A stretch of DNA of 64,000 bases. Origin: Hypericum androsaemum. Its lineage: Eukaryota > Streptophyta > Magnoliopsida > Malpighiales > Hypericaceae. This document shows positions 36,040 through 46,617 of the stretch, piece by piece. Below the pieces are notes generated by a model that was not told where the DNA came from, made no database searches, and saw only the letters and a list, made by a program, of their open reading frames with translations. The DNA lies in NCBI GenBank assembly GCA_963995505.1, contig OZ023180.1, forward strand, positions 13,406,689 through 13,470,688, written 5' to 3'. A program made the position numbers and the translations under genes. Every line of letters starts with the position of its first letter. Position 1 is the stretch's first letter.

Positions 36040-36880
36040 TTTTAAAAATACGATCAGATTGACAATTCAACTGATCAGACCATGAATCGCATGTGATACC
36101 GTCTCAAAATTAGTGGTAAAAATGTCAACCTAATGAACAGAACAAAATTTGGTCAGATCGGATGATTCGACCGAATTTTTGATTAAGAATTTTTCAGTTC
36201 GTTAGGTTCTAGGCTCGATTTCAACCCAAAATTGCAAAAAAAATAAATTCAAACCCCAAATCGTGAAAAAAAACCCCAAAACCCATGTAATTGCGATTGT
36301 CTTCTCCGATCTCGGTCCCCAAAATCCCAAAAGCGAAAATTCTCCAACGAGGAAATCATGATCGAAACTCTTGCAGCCACTCTTACACCTCACGCTTGAG
36401 AAGAACAATACAAAAACACTAAATTCCACAAAAAAAAAGCTCAAACCCAAATCAAAACCTACAGCATGCGAACCCATCAATATGCAGGAAGCCCGATTCC
36501 TCGCAATACTTTCCAATTTCTCTAACTTTAAACTCAGAAATCCAAAAAGGGGATAGGGAGCAAAAGTTGGGGTTTGGGTGGTTGAAGTGGTGGAGAAGAG
36601 GAGAGAGAGTAGGTGGAGAAGAGAATTAGAATGGAAGAGGAGAGAGAGTTGTAGAGCCATGGAAAAAATAAGAATGGGGAAGATGAGGAGAGAGAGTATG
36701 AAAAGGGAGGTTTTTTTTCATAATTTTTAAAAATACGGTCCGATCGATGATCTGGCCAGTCTGAATCAAAACCTTCACCAGGTCAGAAAAGTTTGTAAAG
36801 ACGCCTACCTAACAACCGAATGTTTTTCGGTCGGACCAGATTTTTGTCTCGAAAAAATCCAATTCGTTAGGTTGACCAAA
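36040..36880. repeat. Direct repeats of a 'GTTCGGT/GACCGG' dispersed family
   Basis: About 36040-36200 and 36715-36875 share TTTTTAAAAATACGGTC, CCTAACGAAC-type and GTTCGTTAGGTT motifs in direct orientation. A third member is at 50250-50760. These resemble the common plant repeats built of GGTCCGACC/GGTCAGACC motifs. No coding function. The long minus frame inside (36202-36660) is not supported. Confidence 0.55.
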
Positions 36881-37059
36881 AAATTCCCAAAAAATTTGAC
36901 ACCCCCCACACGTTTTCGACTTTTTGGGCAGAAGAACTTCAGAAAATTGAAAATTAAACCCTAAGGCCTAGAAAATGCGATGCCCCAATTCCTCGACGCC
37001 TCCAGACCGGCGTCCGTGCTCCGGCGTCCGACCTATGGCGTCCGCTCCATCTCAGGTAA

Positions 37060-37078
37060 TCTCTCTCTCTCTCTCTCG

Positions 37079-37117
<39 letters not shown>
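37060..37117. repeat. (CT)n tract running into a 39-base C homopolymer
   Basis: CTCTCTCTCTCTCTCTCG is followed by C at every position from 37079 to 37117. Such a run can form i-motif or, on the other strand, G-quadruplex structure, and is prone to sequencing and polymerase error, so the exact length should not be trusted. Confidence 0.9.
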
Positions 37118-37119
<2 letters not shown>

Positions 37120-37539
37120 CCAGCGCCCCTGGAGGTCTGATCGGCCATTCAACCAGTCAGACCGGTCAACCTGGAGGTCGGAAGAAATCCTGAATCATCC
37201 TTCGGGTTATTTTTAAAAACTATGATTTTTTTAGAATAAAAATGAATGGCTGTTTAAGGTTGGGTATTGAAAATAGGAAGGGAAATAAGTTGTCTCGTAG
37301 TTGGGGAAGGAAAAGAAGTTATTGTCATCGATATTACTTTAATGCGATCCCCGAGCATCTTAATTTGTTGGGAAAGGCATCTTACATTTGGGCTCAAATT
37401 TAGTAGAGACATAGTTAATCTCTACCGAAAAGGATATGAGTAATATTAGAAATATAAATATAAAAATAATTAAATAATAATAATATTAGCCAAACAATAC
37501 AATTTATGGAAAATACAATTATGAGAATATTGGTATCAT

Positions 37540-37875
37540 TGTATTAGAATATTGGTTTCCATCTTCTCGGATATTGGTTTTCATCTTCTATGCTATTGGT
37601 TTTCTTGTACTCTGATATTTATTTTCTTCTACTCTGATATTGGTTTCATTCTACTATGATATTAGTTTTCATCTTCTCCGATATTGGTATCCGTCTGTTT
37701 TCATATTGATTTTCTTCTGCTCTTATATTTGTATCATTTTATCCTAATATTGGTATCCTTGTGCTCGGATATTGGTATACTTTTTTTTCAGATATTGGTT
37801 CATTTTTACTCTGATATTGGTTTTCTCCTACTCTGATATTGGTTTCCTCCTGCTCTGATATTTGTATATTTTCTT
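37540..37875. repeat. ~28-30-bp minisatellite (GATATTGGTTT family)
   Basis: About eleven imperfect units of the form 'CTCTGATATTGGTTTTCTTCTA' follow one another. The short minus-strand frame over the array is a by-product of the repeat and is not called. Confidence 0.8.
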
Positions 37876-38095
37876 CAAATGAACAAGTTATTAACCCAAC
37901 GAAAGTAATTAATAGTATTAGTGGCAAAAATATATCAACCAACCTCATCGCCTAAAAAAAAATATCTGATCATCACAAATTCACACCAAGTAGAAGCACA
38001 AACCAAGCAACAACAAGCAACCATCTTAGAAGAATAGACAATCCTCCAAAAGACTAAAACTTGAAGAACCAATCATCAAGTAATCCTTCTGAAAC

Positions 38096-38524
38096 ATGAA
38101 ATTGAGACCAAAAAAAGGAAATAGAGAAAGACCACCCAAACCAAGCTTCAGTCTTTGGCATAAAGACACAGAGAGACAAAAAAATCAAAACTTTACTTTA
38201 AATGAGAATTTTTTTCTCCCTGTATCTCCACAGCGTCGTCCAGTCAATCTTCTTTCTTCTCTCCCTGTATCTCTCTCTTCCTGTCGGCGAGGGCGCGGCG
38301 GCTCCGGACGGCCAAGACAGAGAGAGGCTCTCCTCTTCAGCAGGACGCGAGCGGACAGACTCTCCCCTATCGTTCCTCTTCTCTCCCGACGCGATTGTCA
38401 TAAACGATTCAGCGGGCAGCTCGGTCGCTCCACGGCGACGACCATAGGGACCGGGGTGAAGTCCGAGGAAGAAGATGACGACAAGGAGGACAGTAGGATT
38501 TTGGATGATCTTGTCCTCTGGTGA
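38096..38524 (+). CDS. Unrecognised 142-aa open frame
   Basis: An open frame in locally GC-richer DNA, arginine- and serine-rich with an acidic KSEEEDDDKED stretch near the end. I recognise no domain. It overlaps other open frames on both strands, has no visible promoter and lies among repeats, so it may be a captured 5' gene fragment or chance. Kept at low confidence because the GC content differs from its surroundings. Confidence 0.12.
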   Translation: MKLRPKKGNRERPPKPSFSLWHKDTERQKNQNFTLNENFFLPVSPQRRPVNLLSSLPVSLSSCRRGRGGSGRPRQREALLFSRTRADRLSPIVPLLSRRDCHKRFSGQLGRSTATTIGTGVKSEEEDDDKEDSRILDDLVLW

Positions 38525-38845
38525 TCTCTTCTAAGTGCAGGGATTTTTGGAGGAAGAGGGGATGGTACTTTTTTATTGGCAAATCGTTACAGGAAGAAAG
38601 AGAAATGTTAGGTTGTCTGGAAACCCTAGATGGGGTAATCTTGTGTAAAAATCCAATAATGCCCCCGGAAGATTTTGACCATCAGATCTATAAAAAATGA
38701 TTTTGATCAAATCTAATGGTCTATAATTTGTCCATATCATGGGGATGACTTTTATGTAGTCCCGCTGAATCCAAATCTCTTATATTTTATATTCTACCAT
38801 GGATCAAGGGCAGGAAGCTGTAAAGAAACATGGATATTAATTAAT

Positions 38846-40095
38846 GAATAAATTGCATTCTAGTCCCTGATCTATAGTAAAATATCTCTAGGGTCCTTAC
38901 TTTTTTAAAAATTATTTAGCCGTTCCTACTCTTTGAAAAAAAATTGGTCTCGGGTCCCTGGCTAATGTCATCGATTTTTTTTCCGATTTTTATCATATAA
39001 AAGACCAAAATACCCTTGAAAAATAGAAAAAAATTATGTCTTCTTCACCTCTTGAACACCATGAACATTCTACCTAACATGAAATAAAAACCCAGAAAAC
39101 ATGAGATCTGAAAATAAATTAAAACAATACCAATTTGAACCAAGAACAGATCGGTGTTTTTGAAAGAACACCGATTCAAACAAATAACACAAATAATTTG
39201 GCAACAACAACAACCACATAAAAAAAAGCCAACTTTTTAAAACCCAGAAAATCAGGATCCAACAGTTCATACCCACCAACGAGGTGGAGCGGATGAAAAT
39301 CAGACCGCAGAAAATCAGATCTAGTTCTTATTGTTTAATAAATGACAGTTTGGATTTGTTTTGGTTGGACAGCGAGAGGGAGTACCAACGAGGGGATGAG
39401 ATTGCTTAGTACGCTGATGGTGATACCAACGAGAGGAAGGTGGTGGAGCCGCTTTGAAGGAGGTGGAGCCATACTCGCCGGGGAAGGAGGTGGAGCCGTA
39501 CTCGCCGGGGATGGAAGCCGTATTAGACTCCCTCCGTCGCTTCTCCTTCTCTTCGTTGTCGGAGTCGGAAGGGTTCGGGGCAGCGATTGCGGGGGCTTGA
39601 ATTGGACGACCCTTCTAGGGTTTCGGCTAAGGGAGGGAGAGGTTGGAGATTGAAAGTATTAGACGAGGGCTTCGAAACCCTCTAATCCTAACGTGTTCTG
39701 TTGCAGGGAAGCTATCGCCATGAAAGGAAGAACTCGAGCTTCAAAGGAACTTGACGGGGAAGAAGGATCGAGAGATCAGCAGAAATGAAGATGAGGAAAT
39801 GAAGTTGGATCCTTCATCCTTCAGTGTTCTTGTTCGGATTAGATTTTGTTTTATGTTGATTTTTGGGTTTAATGTTTTTGCGTTCTTCATCTTCAAATAT
39901 TGAAGATTATGAGTTTTTTATTTTTTGTTTGAAGATATTTTGGTCTTTTAAAAATTGAAAAAAAAATTGATGCTGTCATCCAGGATCTGAGACCAATATT
40001 TTTTCAAAGAGTAGGGACGACTAAATAACTTTTGAAATAGCATGGATCCTAGATGTAATTTTACTATAGACCAGGGACTAGAAGACAATTTACTT
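38846..40095. mobile_element. Mutator-like element with 9-bp TSD
   Basis: Inverted terminal regions of about 165 bp: the left starts GAATAAATTGCATTCTAGTCC; the right ends GGACTAGAAGACAATTTACTT. Flanked by perfect 9-bp direct repeats TTAATTAAT (38837-38845 and 40096-40104). Long TIRs and 9-bp target duplication are diagnostic of Mutator-like elements. The 1,250-bp element has no transposase. The interior is GC-richer around 39340-39780, with a 27-bp tandem pair (GGAGGTGGAGCC..CTCGCCGGGG), and may be captured DNA; no protein was recognised. Sister flank F lacks it. Confidence 0.88.
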
Positions 40096-40336
40096 TTAAT
40101 TAATTGATCCATAATAAAATTTCACAATATTCTATTCAAAATTTTAACGTATAATTTTATCATATTTATAAACAAGTTTATGAAATTATTAGTTTAGTTA
40201 TCTCAACATGTTAGAATACACATATTATCCATCATCTATGCGACTGTTTTGAGATTTCCATATCTAATAAACCTACTAGTTCTTTAGTGGAAAACAAGAA
40301 GAGTCAAATTCCCATTACCAAGTCGTTGTCTTGATT

Positions 40337-43244
40337 GGTCTCTTTTTTATCTGGGGTAGATCTAAGGTAGATGCCTTGAATTTTTAATTTGAGAGGATAT
40401 GGAAAAAGACCTTAAACTGGAAGCAAAGGTTGCTCTCCCAGGCCGGGAGGGAGATACTGATCAAAGCCGTACTTACCGCAATTCTCTTTTATACTATGCA
40501 ATGTCTCCTTCTTCATGTTTCCTAGCACAAAATTGAACAGCCACTTGGTTAAGTTTTGGTGGTCGGAGGAAGGAAATGGGAAGAAGATTCATTGGCTTAG
40601 TTGGGATAAGTTGACTTCCCCTAAGGTTGATGGTGGAATGGGCTTTAAGGACCTTCGGTTATTTAATATTTTTCTTCTTGCTAAACAAGTGTGGAGGTTG
40701 TTAAATAACCAAAAGTCCATTTGTTTCAAGATCTTAAAGGGTCTTTACTTTCATGATTGTGATTTGTTGCAGGCTGCTGTCAGTCACAGACCGTCTTGGA
40801 TCTGGAACAGTTTGCTTAGCGGAAGAGATGCACTACTAGATGGTCTCTTATTTAGAATTGGTGATGGTAAATCTACCAGGTTATGGATTGACCCCTTGAT
40901 TGCGCTCTTTACCTTCTGCTTCTTTGCAGTGTATGCCTGGAGTTCCCTATTTTCTTAACAACGTTTCTGATTTGATCTCCCATTCCACTATGAGCTGGAA
41001 GGCTGATCTAATTCAGATTTTTTTATCCAATTGAATAACATGCTATTTTGAGTACCAAACTGTGCAAGATCGCCTACGCGGACAAGTTAATTTGGAAGCA
41101 CAGTGACAATGGTATCTTCACAGTTAAAAGGGGTTATCAGGTTCTCAAAAAATAAATGTCTCTAGTAAGACAAGCTCTTCCCAATGCCCCATATACTATA
41201 TCTTTTAACTGAAAGCATATTTGGAAATTGAAGGTGCCTCCAAAGGTACAAATTTTTATTTGGCGCTTGGTACATAACAATATTAATGCTGCTGCTAACC
41301 TACATAGGAGAAATTTGGCTAGATCACCTCTTTGTCAAATTTGTGGTGATACGGATGAGACAGTTATTCATATGTTCTTGTCTGCTCACATGCGAGAGCC
41401 GCCTGGCACTCCTCCACTGTTGGCCTTCTTTTTTATCCATCTGTACATATTACTTTTGGTAGTTGGTTGACTTTGTTCTGGATTTATTGAACTCTCCTAT
41501 TTTATGTAATCTTATTCCTCTTTCTATACATATTTGTTGGAGCGTTTGGTTATCTTTTTGAGGGATCTAAGATTGATCCTATTAGCTACAAGATATATGA
41601 ACCGGTTATTGAAGAACGAAATGAAGTTACTTCACTTCAGCAAACAACCGAAGCAGCAAGGCCGTTGACGGTAAGTAAGTTTGATGACCTGCTTGGAGAG
41701 CAAGGGCCAACGGCTACTTGCAAGGGAGATCCTATAAATAGAAGAACAAGCCAAAGGGAAATGTGGACCACTTGTAGAAAAAGATTGTGATCAAGATTCA
41801 AAGAAGAAATCTAGCTTGAAGCTGAATTCCTACATTTAAGTAGAGAAAAGCTATAATCACAAAGTGGTGAAGACAAAGAGCGTATTAGATATACTTTTGT
41901 CTTGATACTTACTCAACTTCTATGTGAAGGTGTGAGAAGTATATTTGTAAGAGCAATGATAAGCTCAAGGTTTCTAGAGATCCTGTAAATCTATAGTGAG
42001 GTAACTAGCCGGTGCATGTGAAAGCTAGTAAGATTACTAGAGAACCTGGTAAACTAGATTGGTAACTAACCAGAGTTTGTGAAGCTAGTGGGTAAGAAGT
42101 TTGCAAGTGCACTTGGTAAAATTTTTAGGTTTGCAAAAGAACCTGGAAAAACTTGTAGGTTTGCAAGAGAACCTGGTAAAACTTGTGGTGTACTCTTGTG
42201 TTTTTATTGGTGCAATAAAAAGTGAGAGGACTATTAAAGAGTAGATGTAGGCTCAAGTGGATCGAGCCGAACTACTATACATCTGGTGTCAATTCTCTCT
42301 ATCTCAATTTTTGTTTATTCTGATTGACTAAGTAGCAACGAAAGTTGGAAAATTTGATTGAGACATAATTCATCCCTTTTTTTAGGTTGCTTATTGGACC
42401 TACAATTGGTATCAGAGAAGGTACCATACTTTACACACTATACGTTTGACATATTTTGATTTAAGTGTGCAGGACTAACATCCGAAGGAAAAGATCATGA
42501 CAACCTCATCAAATCTCACATTTGCTAAAGGGCAATCTACCACGAGATCTCCTTTGTTTGCTGGAGCTCATTATTCCTTCTGGAAGGCTTTTCATTCAAG
42601 ATAATGATTGGGAAGCATGGAGAGCCTTCTTCGCAAGCTGCTTATTTTTGCAATGAATTCTTGCAGGTTATAGGTTTTTCGAGTTACCCGACATGTACGA
42701 CTTTGGAACAAGTTTCATGGGCTGCTCCCCCTATTGGCGTCCTGGAATTCAATTGCGACACTTCCTGGATGGCTATCGACACTCCATCTGGAATTGCTGT
42801 AATTGCACGTAACCATCTTGGCCTTGCGATGGCAGGTCAATATGATTTGGTGGTAGCCTGCTCTCCGCTTGAGACAGAGTTACTAGCGATCAACTTGGCG
42901 CTTTCCCTCATCCTTCACTTTTCTTCTAGGTAGATTATCATTGAGACCGATTGTAGCCTTGCGGTTACTTTCGTCTCCGATCCTTTCGCTTTGGTTCACT
43001 AGAAGTTGGAGTCATTTGTGAGAGATATCCGCTTCTCTTTAGATCGATTACTGTTTTGTAGGCTTTTTCTGATCTCTAAGTTACAAAACCATGTTATCAA
43101 TTGAATTCGTAAACAAGCTAGATTATGCCTACTTCTCTGTAATTGACTTTTTAACCATTTAGCTGAATTAGACGTGTTCTTGTACACATACTTTCCCACC
43201 TTGGTGGTTTATGCTATACAGATGTTGGTATGTTTCCTAAAAAA
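40337..43244 (+). mobile_element. 5'-truncated LINE with TSD, carrying a nested copia fragment
   Basis: ORF2 remnants in order: RT thumb (reads LNWKQRLLSQAGREILIKAV at ~40.41-40.47 kb, then KVDGGMGFKDLRLFNIFLLA at ~40.63 kb), zf-RVT (VPPKVQIFIWRLVHNNINAA, with CQICGDTDE at 41.2-41.4 kb) and the RNase H-like domain (42604-43190). It ends in an A8 run at 43239-43246. Flanks AAGTCGTTGTCTTGATT (40320-40336) and AAGTCTTTGTCCTGATT (43245-43261) form a 17-bp target duplication with two changes. Frameshifts and stops make it inactive. The copia fragment at ~41574-42634 interrupts it between zf-RVT and RNase H. Confidence 0.9.
41574..42634 (+). mobile_element. Copia LTR plus truncated gag, nested in the LINE
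   Basis: An LTR-like segment ends ...GGACCTACA at 42404, directly before a primer binding site TTGGTATCAGAG (42406-42418). A gag start follows at 42497 (MTTSSNLTFAKGQ, then PLFAGAHYSFWK and FIQDNDWEAWRA), typical of plant copia gag. LINE sequence resumes at about 42635. The rest of the element and its second LTR are missing. The LTR left edge is approximate. Short repeats of GAACCTGGTAAAACTTG type lie in the LTR at 42040-42190. Confidence 0.78.
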
Positions 43245-43261
43245 AAGTCTTTGTCCTGATT

Positions 43262-43674
43262 TATTATCAGACGAAAAAACACTTTGTTTTTGGAATGGCC
43301 GACCAAATAGCTTTAATTGGTAATTATACTATTAATTACAACTTTTTAATTCCAAATACTGTACATACCCTCTCTCTGCTTCTATTTCCCCTCAATCTAG
43401 CTGGATGATAGCAACGGTCCAAGAAAGCTGCTGACTACACCACTTTCACAACAACCAAAACTTAAAGGATAGGTGTTCTAAAAAAATAACTTAAAGGATA
43501 GGTATCGATGAACAGTGGCGTTTCTGGTTTGTGGCTGAGAAACACAAAGGATAAAGTATCGAGCAATTTATTAAATGAAATAAATTCCCGAAGTTTGAGA
43601 CATTGAAATACTAAAGTATTGAATATTTAATAAGATAATCTTACTATTATTTAAATATTTTATCTTACTCAAGA
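43262..43674 (+). promoter_or_regulatory. Ancestral 5' flank of copy C (C/F type)
   Basis: Closely matches 59690-60240 upstream of copy F: the AATAGCTTTAATTGGTAA block, TACTGTACATACCCTCTCTC and the GCGTTTCTGGTTTGTGGC block. It is the paralogous promoter region, now separated from the gene by the Mutator-like element at 43684-45162. Confidence 0.7.
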
Positions 43675-43683
43675 TTAAAATTA

Positions 43684-45162
43684 GGAAAAAGTACACATAA
43701 GTACCTTGTAGTTTCAGCGATTATCATTTGGGTACCCTATGGTTTCAAAACTCTAAAAAAGGTCCAACTTATTTCAATGTTTGTCACGGACCGGTCTCGA
43801 GCTCCGGTCCAATTTTTTTTGGAGAAACGGCGTCATTTTATGGCCGACGTGGACTGCCACGTGGCTTAGAATATGATTACTCAATGCTGACGTGACGGTG
43901 GATAAATTACCAAATTAGTACCTAATTTTTTTATATTTCTTTTCAGAAAACCAAAATCCCCAAACGTCCACACCCATCTTCTTCTTCCCTTCACTCTCTC
44001 TCTCTCCCCATCTCTCCCTTCATTTCCAAATCCACAAGAAGCTCTAAACACAAATTAACAAGAAGCTCACTGTGTTCAAGTCGTGGCGAAGATCCTCAAC
44101 ACCAACCCTAACACTAAAGCAACTTCACATAGGCATAAAAACACACACTTTATAGACAAGCAACGGAAATGGCTTGTAAACCCCTCAGCTCCACGCAGGA
44201 TGAAAGATTCCAAGCTCCCAAAAGAAAACCCATTTCACATTTCGATCCATCCTTCACTTTCTCCCCACTCCACACCCCAAAAACAAGAACCCAAAAGATA
44301 TAATTAATAAATAAAAAAAGAAAGGAGCTCAATTTTTGAGGAAGGGCTCGTCGATTGCAGCGGAGATGTCGAGGAGGGGGTTTCCCATACCCAGTAGCTG
44401 GTCACTGGACCAGCAAGGCCACAACAAAAATGTCGAGGTGGGAGTTTCCCATACCCAGTAGTAGTCGACGACAGACGAGCTCGGGGATGTCGTAGTAGGT
44501 GGGCCTAAGGCTCGAAAGCTCGAGGATCTCCTCGACCTCCTCCTCTTCCTCGGAGGAGAAGGACGAGGTGGAGGAGGAGAGCTTCAAAGTGGGGTTCATG
44601 TGGGCGGCGCGTGTGGCGACGGCCTAGACGTCGCATGGGGAGGAGGAGGCGGGGCGGAGGAAGTAGGGAGCAAGGTTGGGGAAGTTGAGAATAGCTGAGG
44701 GGCCCTTGATGGTGATGGCAGCAACGTCGTGGGCCCGGGAGGCCATTTCTTGCATCGGGAAAATCCTTGTTTCTTGCTTCTTGTTAATTTGTGTTTTGGG
44801 TTCCTTTAGGGATGGATTTGGAAATGGAGGGAGAGATGGGGAGAGAGAGAGAGTGAAGGGGAAGAAGAAGATGGGTGTGGACGTTTGGGGATTTTGGTTT
44901 TTTGAAAAGAAATAAAAAAACCTGGTACTAATTTGATAATTTACTCACCGCCACGTCAGCATTGAGTAATCCTAGTCTAAGCCACGTGACAGTCCACGTC
45001 GGCCATAAAATGAAGCCGTTTCTCCAAAAAAAATCAGACCGGAGCTTGGGACCGGTCCGTGACAAACATTGAAATAAGTTGGACCTTTCTTACGGTTTTG
45101 AAACCACAGGGTACCCAAGTGATAATCGCTATAATCACAGGGTACTTATGTGTACTTTTCCC
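43684..45162. mobile_element. Pack-MULE carrying a DREB/ERF gene fragment
   Basis: Inverted terminal regions of about 385 bp (43684-44070 and ~44775-45162) begin GGAAAAAGTACACATAAGTACC and its near-complement. Perfect 9-bp flanking repeats TTAAAATTA lie at 43675-43683 and 45163-45171. This is a Mutator-like structure, 1,479 bp, without transposase. Between the TIRs lies a fragment of a host AP2/ERF gene on the minus strand. The right end is only 103 bp before the start codon of copy C and includes GCCACGTGACAG, an ACGT-core motif also mirrored in the left arm. Confidence 0.93.
44345..44755 (-). pseudogene. Captured DREB/ERF (AP2 domain) fragment
   Basis: Minus-strand translation starts [20 protein letters not shown], then [20 protein letters not shown]. 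This is the C-terminal half of the AP2/ERF DNA-binding domain and the following linker of a DREB-group transcription factor (family form: EMAARAHDVAALxIKG.SAxLNFP). An in-frame TAG follows CDV (family form has Gln). A serine-rich then acidic stretch (SSFSSEEEEEVEEILELSSL) resembles DREB C-terminal regions. The first half of the AP2 domain, with the DNA-contacting sheet, is absent, so the product could not bind DNA. Identification is by motif memory, not by search. Confidence 0.82.
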
Positions 45163-45265
45163 TTAAAATTATTCAAGTGTCAACCAAAGAAAGATAAAGA
45201 ATAATTGGGTTTTGATTCTCAATAACATATGCATCCAACTAGTTAAGGCTGAAGGGCGGATAAAT

Positions 45266-46617
45266 ATGGAAACAACACAGAAATCAAAACCAGAGAATAA
45301 GAAAATGTCGTTAGATGGTGAATCATCGCTAAGCGGCCAAGAAGTAGTATGGCAACTCATGTTTGGTTTTGTAGATTCCATGGCGTTGAAGTGCGCAACG
45401 GGGCTTGGAATAGCCGACATTATTAACTCTCATGGCGCTCCTATTACAATCACCAAGATTGCCTCAGGTCTAATTACCATCCTCTCTCTCCATATCCCTA
45501 GAACACGCATATTATTGATTACCACTTTGGTAAATTTTCAGGCATAAAGTACTCCCCGAGCCCTGACTTGCCCTACCTTGCCCGAATCATGAGATTCCTA
45601 GCCCGGAAAAAAGTCTTCACCGTCCACAACCCAGCAGACGGGGCGGGAGAACCTCTCTACGGGCTCAACCACATCTCAAAGTGGCTACTAAGCGACTCGG
45701 AGCTGAGTCTGAAAGCTATGGTAACAATTGAGAACCATAACTGGCTACAAGCCCCATGGCACTGCCTTGGCCAATGCGTTAGGGAAGGGGGAATAGCTTT
45801 CGAGAAGGCGCACGGGGCGGACATATGGGAGTTCGCCTCGGGGAACCCAGAGTTCAGTTGCCTCTTCAACGAGGGGATGGCTTGCACGGCCAGGATTGCC
45901 ACGGCGGCCCTCTTAGAAGGGTACAAAGGTGGCCTCGAGGACGTTGGATCGGTGGTCGATGTTGGTGGCGGCACCGGAAGCCTCGTGGCTGAGATTGTGA
46001 AGGCTCATCCCCACATAAAAGGGATCAACTTTGATCTGCCTCATGTGGTGGCCACCGCACCCGCTTATGAAGGGGTATCTCATGTTGGAGGAAACATGTT
46101 CGAGGGTGTCCCTAGTGCTGATGCAATTTTCATGAAGGTAAATGCTTTTTTTACGAGTTAAATTGTACTTATTGCTAAAAAAATCCATTAGAGTATCGGA
46201 AGATGGAAATTTTATTTTTTAAAAGAAAATATTTTCCAAGGGGAAATTAGTATAATAATAATTGTGTATAATATCAAGTTGCTTGGTTTCATTCTTATCG
46301 AAATCCAATATTTTTTGCAGTGGATATTACACGATTGGGGAGATGATGAATGTGTCAAGATATTACAAAATTGTCGTAAAGCCATGAGAGATGAGAGAAG
46401 TGGAAAACTAGTGTTGGTGGAAATTGTCATGGATGAAACTAGCCATTTTGGAGGCATGGGATTTGTCTTCGATCTCGCAATGATTGCTCACGCCACTGGC
46501 GGGAAAGAGAGGACTGAGCTCGAATGGAAGAAGCTGTTACGTGCTGGCGGCTTCTTTCGCTTCAATTTCATCAAAATTGCTGCTCTACCCTCCGTCATTG
46601 AGGCCTTCCCAGAATGA
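45266..46617 (+). CDS. Class II O-methyltransferase, copy C (only intact copy)
   Basis: SAM-dependent O-methyltransferase transferring methyl to a hydroxyl of a small phenolic or alkaloid-like substrate; cytosolic homodimer in this family. Exons 45266-45467, 45542-46137 and 46321-46617 (GT-AG, phases 1 and 0) give 364 aa. The N-terminal dimerisation domain is about 1-120. The SAM site VDVGGGTGSLVAEIV is at 206-220, with acidic Asp in NFDLP (Asp232). The catalytic base is His270 in WILHDWGDDE, with Glu300 (LVLVE) and Glu329 (GGKERTELEW), matching the His/Glu/Glu set of alfalfa COMT. The ending VIEAFPE and overall pattern resemble norcoclaurine/reticuline-type 6OMT and 7OMT proteins, but the substrate cannot be read from sequence. 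Oddities: Gly46 where all sister copies have Glu (CATELGI), and two residues missing near 302 relative to F. The start METTQKSKPENKK is shared with F; the ATG at 45212 lies in DNA homologous to F's untranslated leader and is not chosen. Confidence 0.93.

Noticed and set aside
36202..36660. 152-aa minus-strand frame
   Set aside because: Low-complexity Leu/Phe-rich translation of repeat-family DNA with no domain or promoter.
36975..37216. Proline-rich/glycine-rich frames across the C homopolymer
   Set aside because: They exist only because poly(C) reads as Pro and poly(G) as Gly; no independent coding evidence.
38198..38447. Overlapping frames on both strands around 38.2-38.45 kb
   Set aside because: Mutually overlapping frames caused by local GC content; only the longest was kept, at very low confidence.
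39342..39653. 103-aa frame inside the Mutator-like element as a gene
   Set aside because: No recognised domain; may be captured DNA, but there is no evidence for a real product.
45212..45265. Upstream ATG at 45212 as the start of copy C
   Set aside because: It lies in leader DNA shared with F, and the conserved family N-terminus starts at METTQK; the 45266 start gives the expected length.
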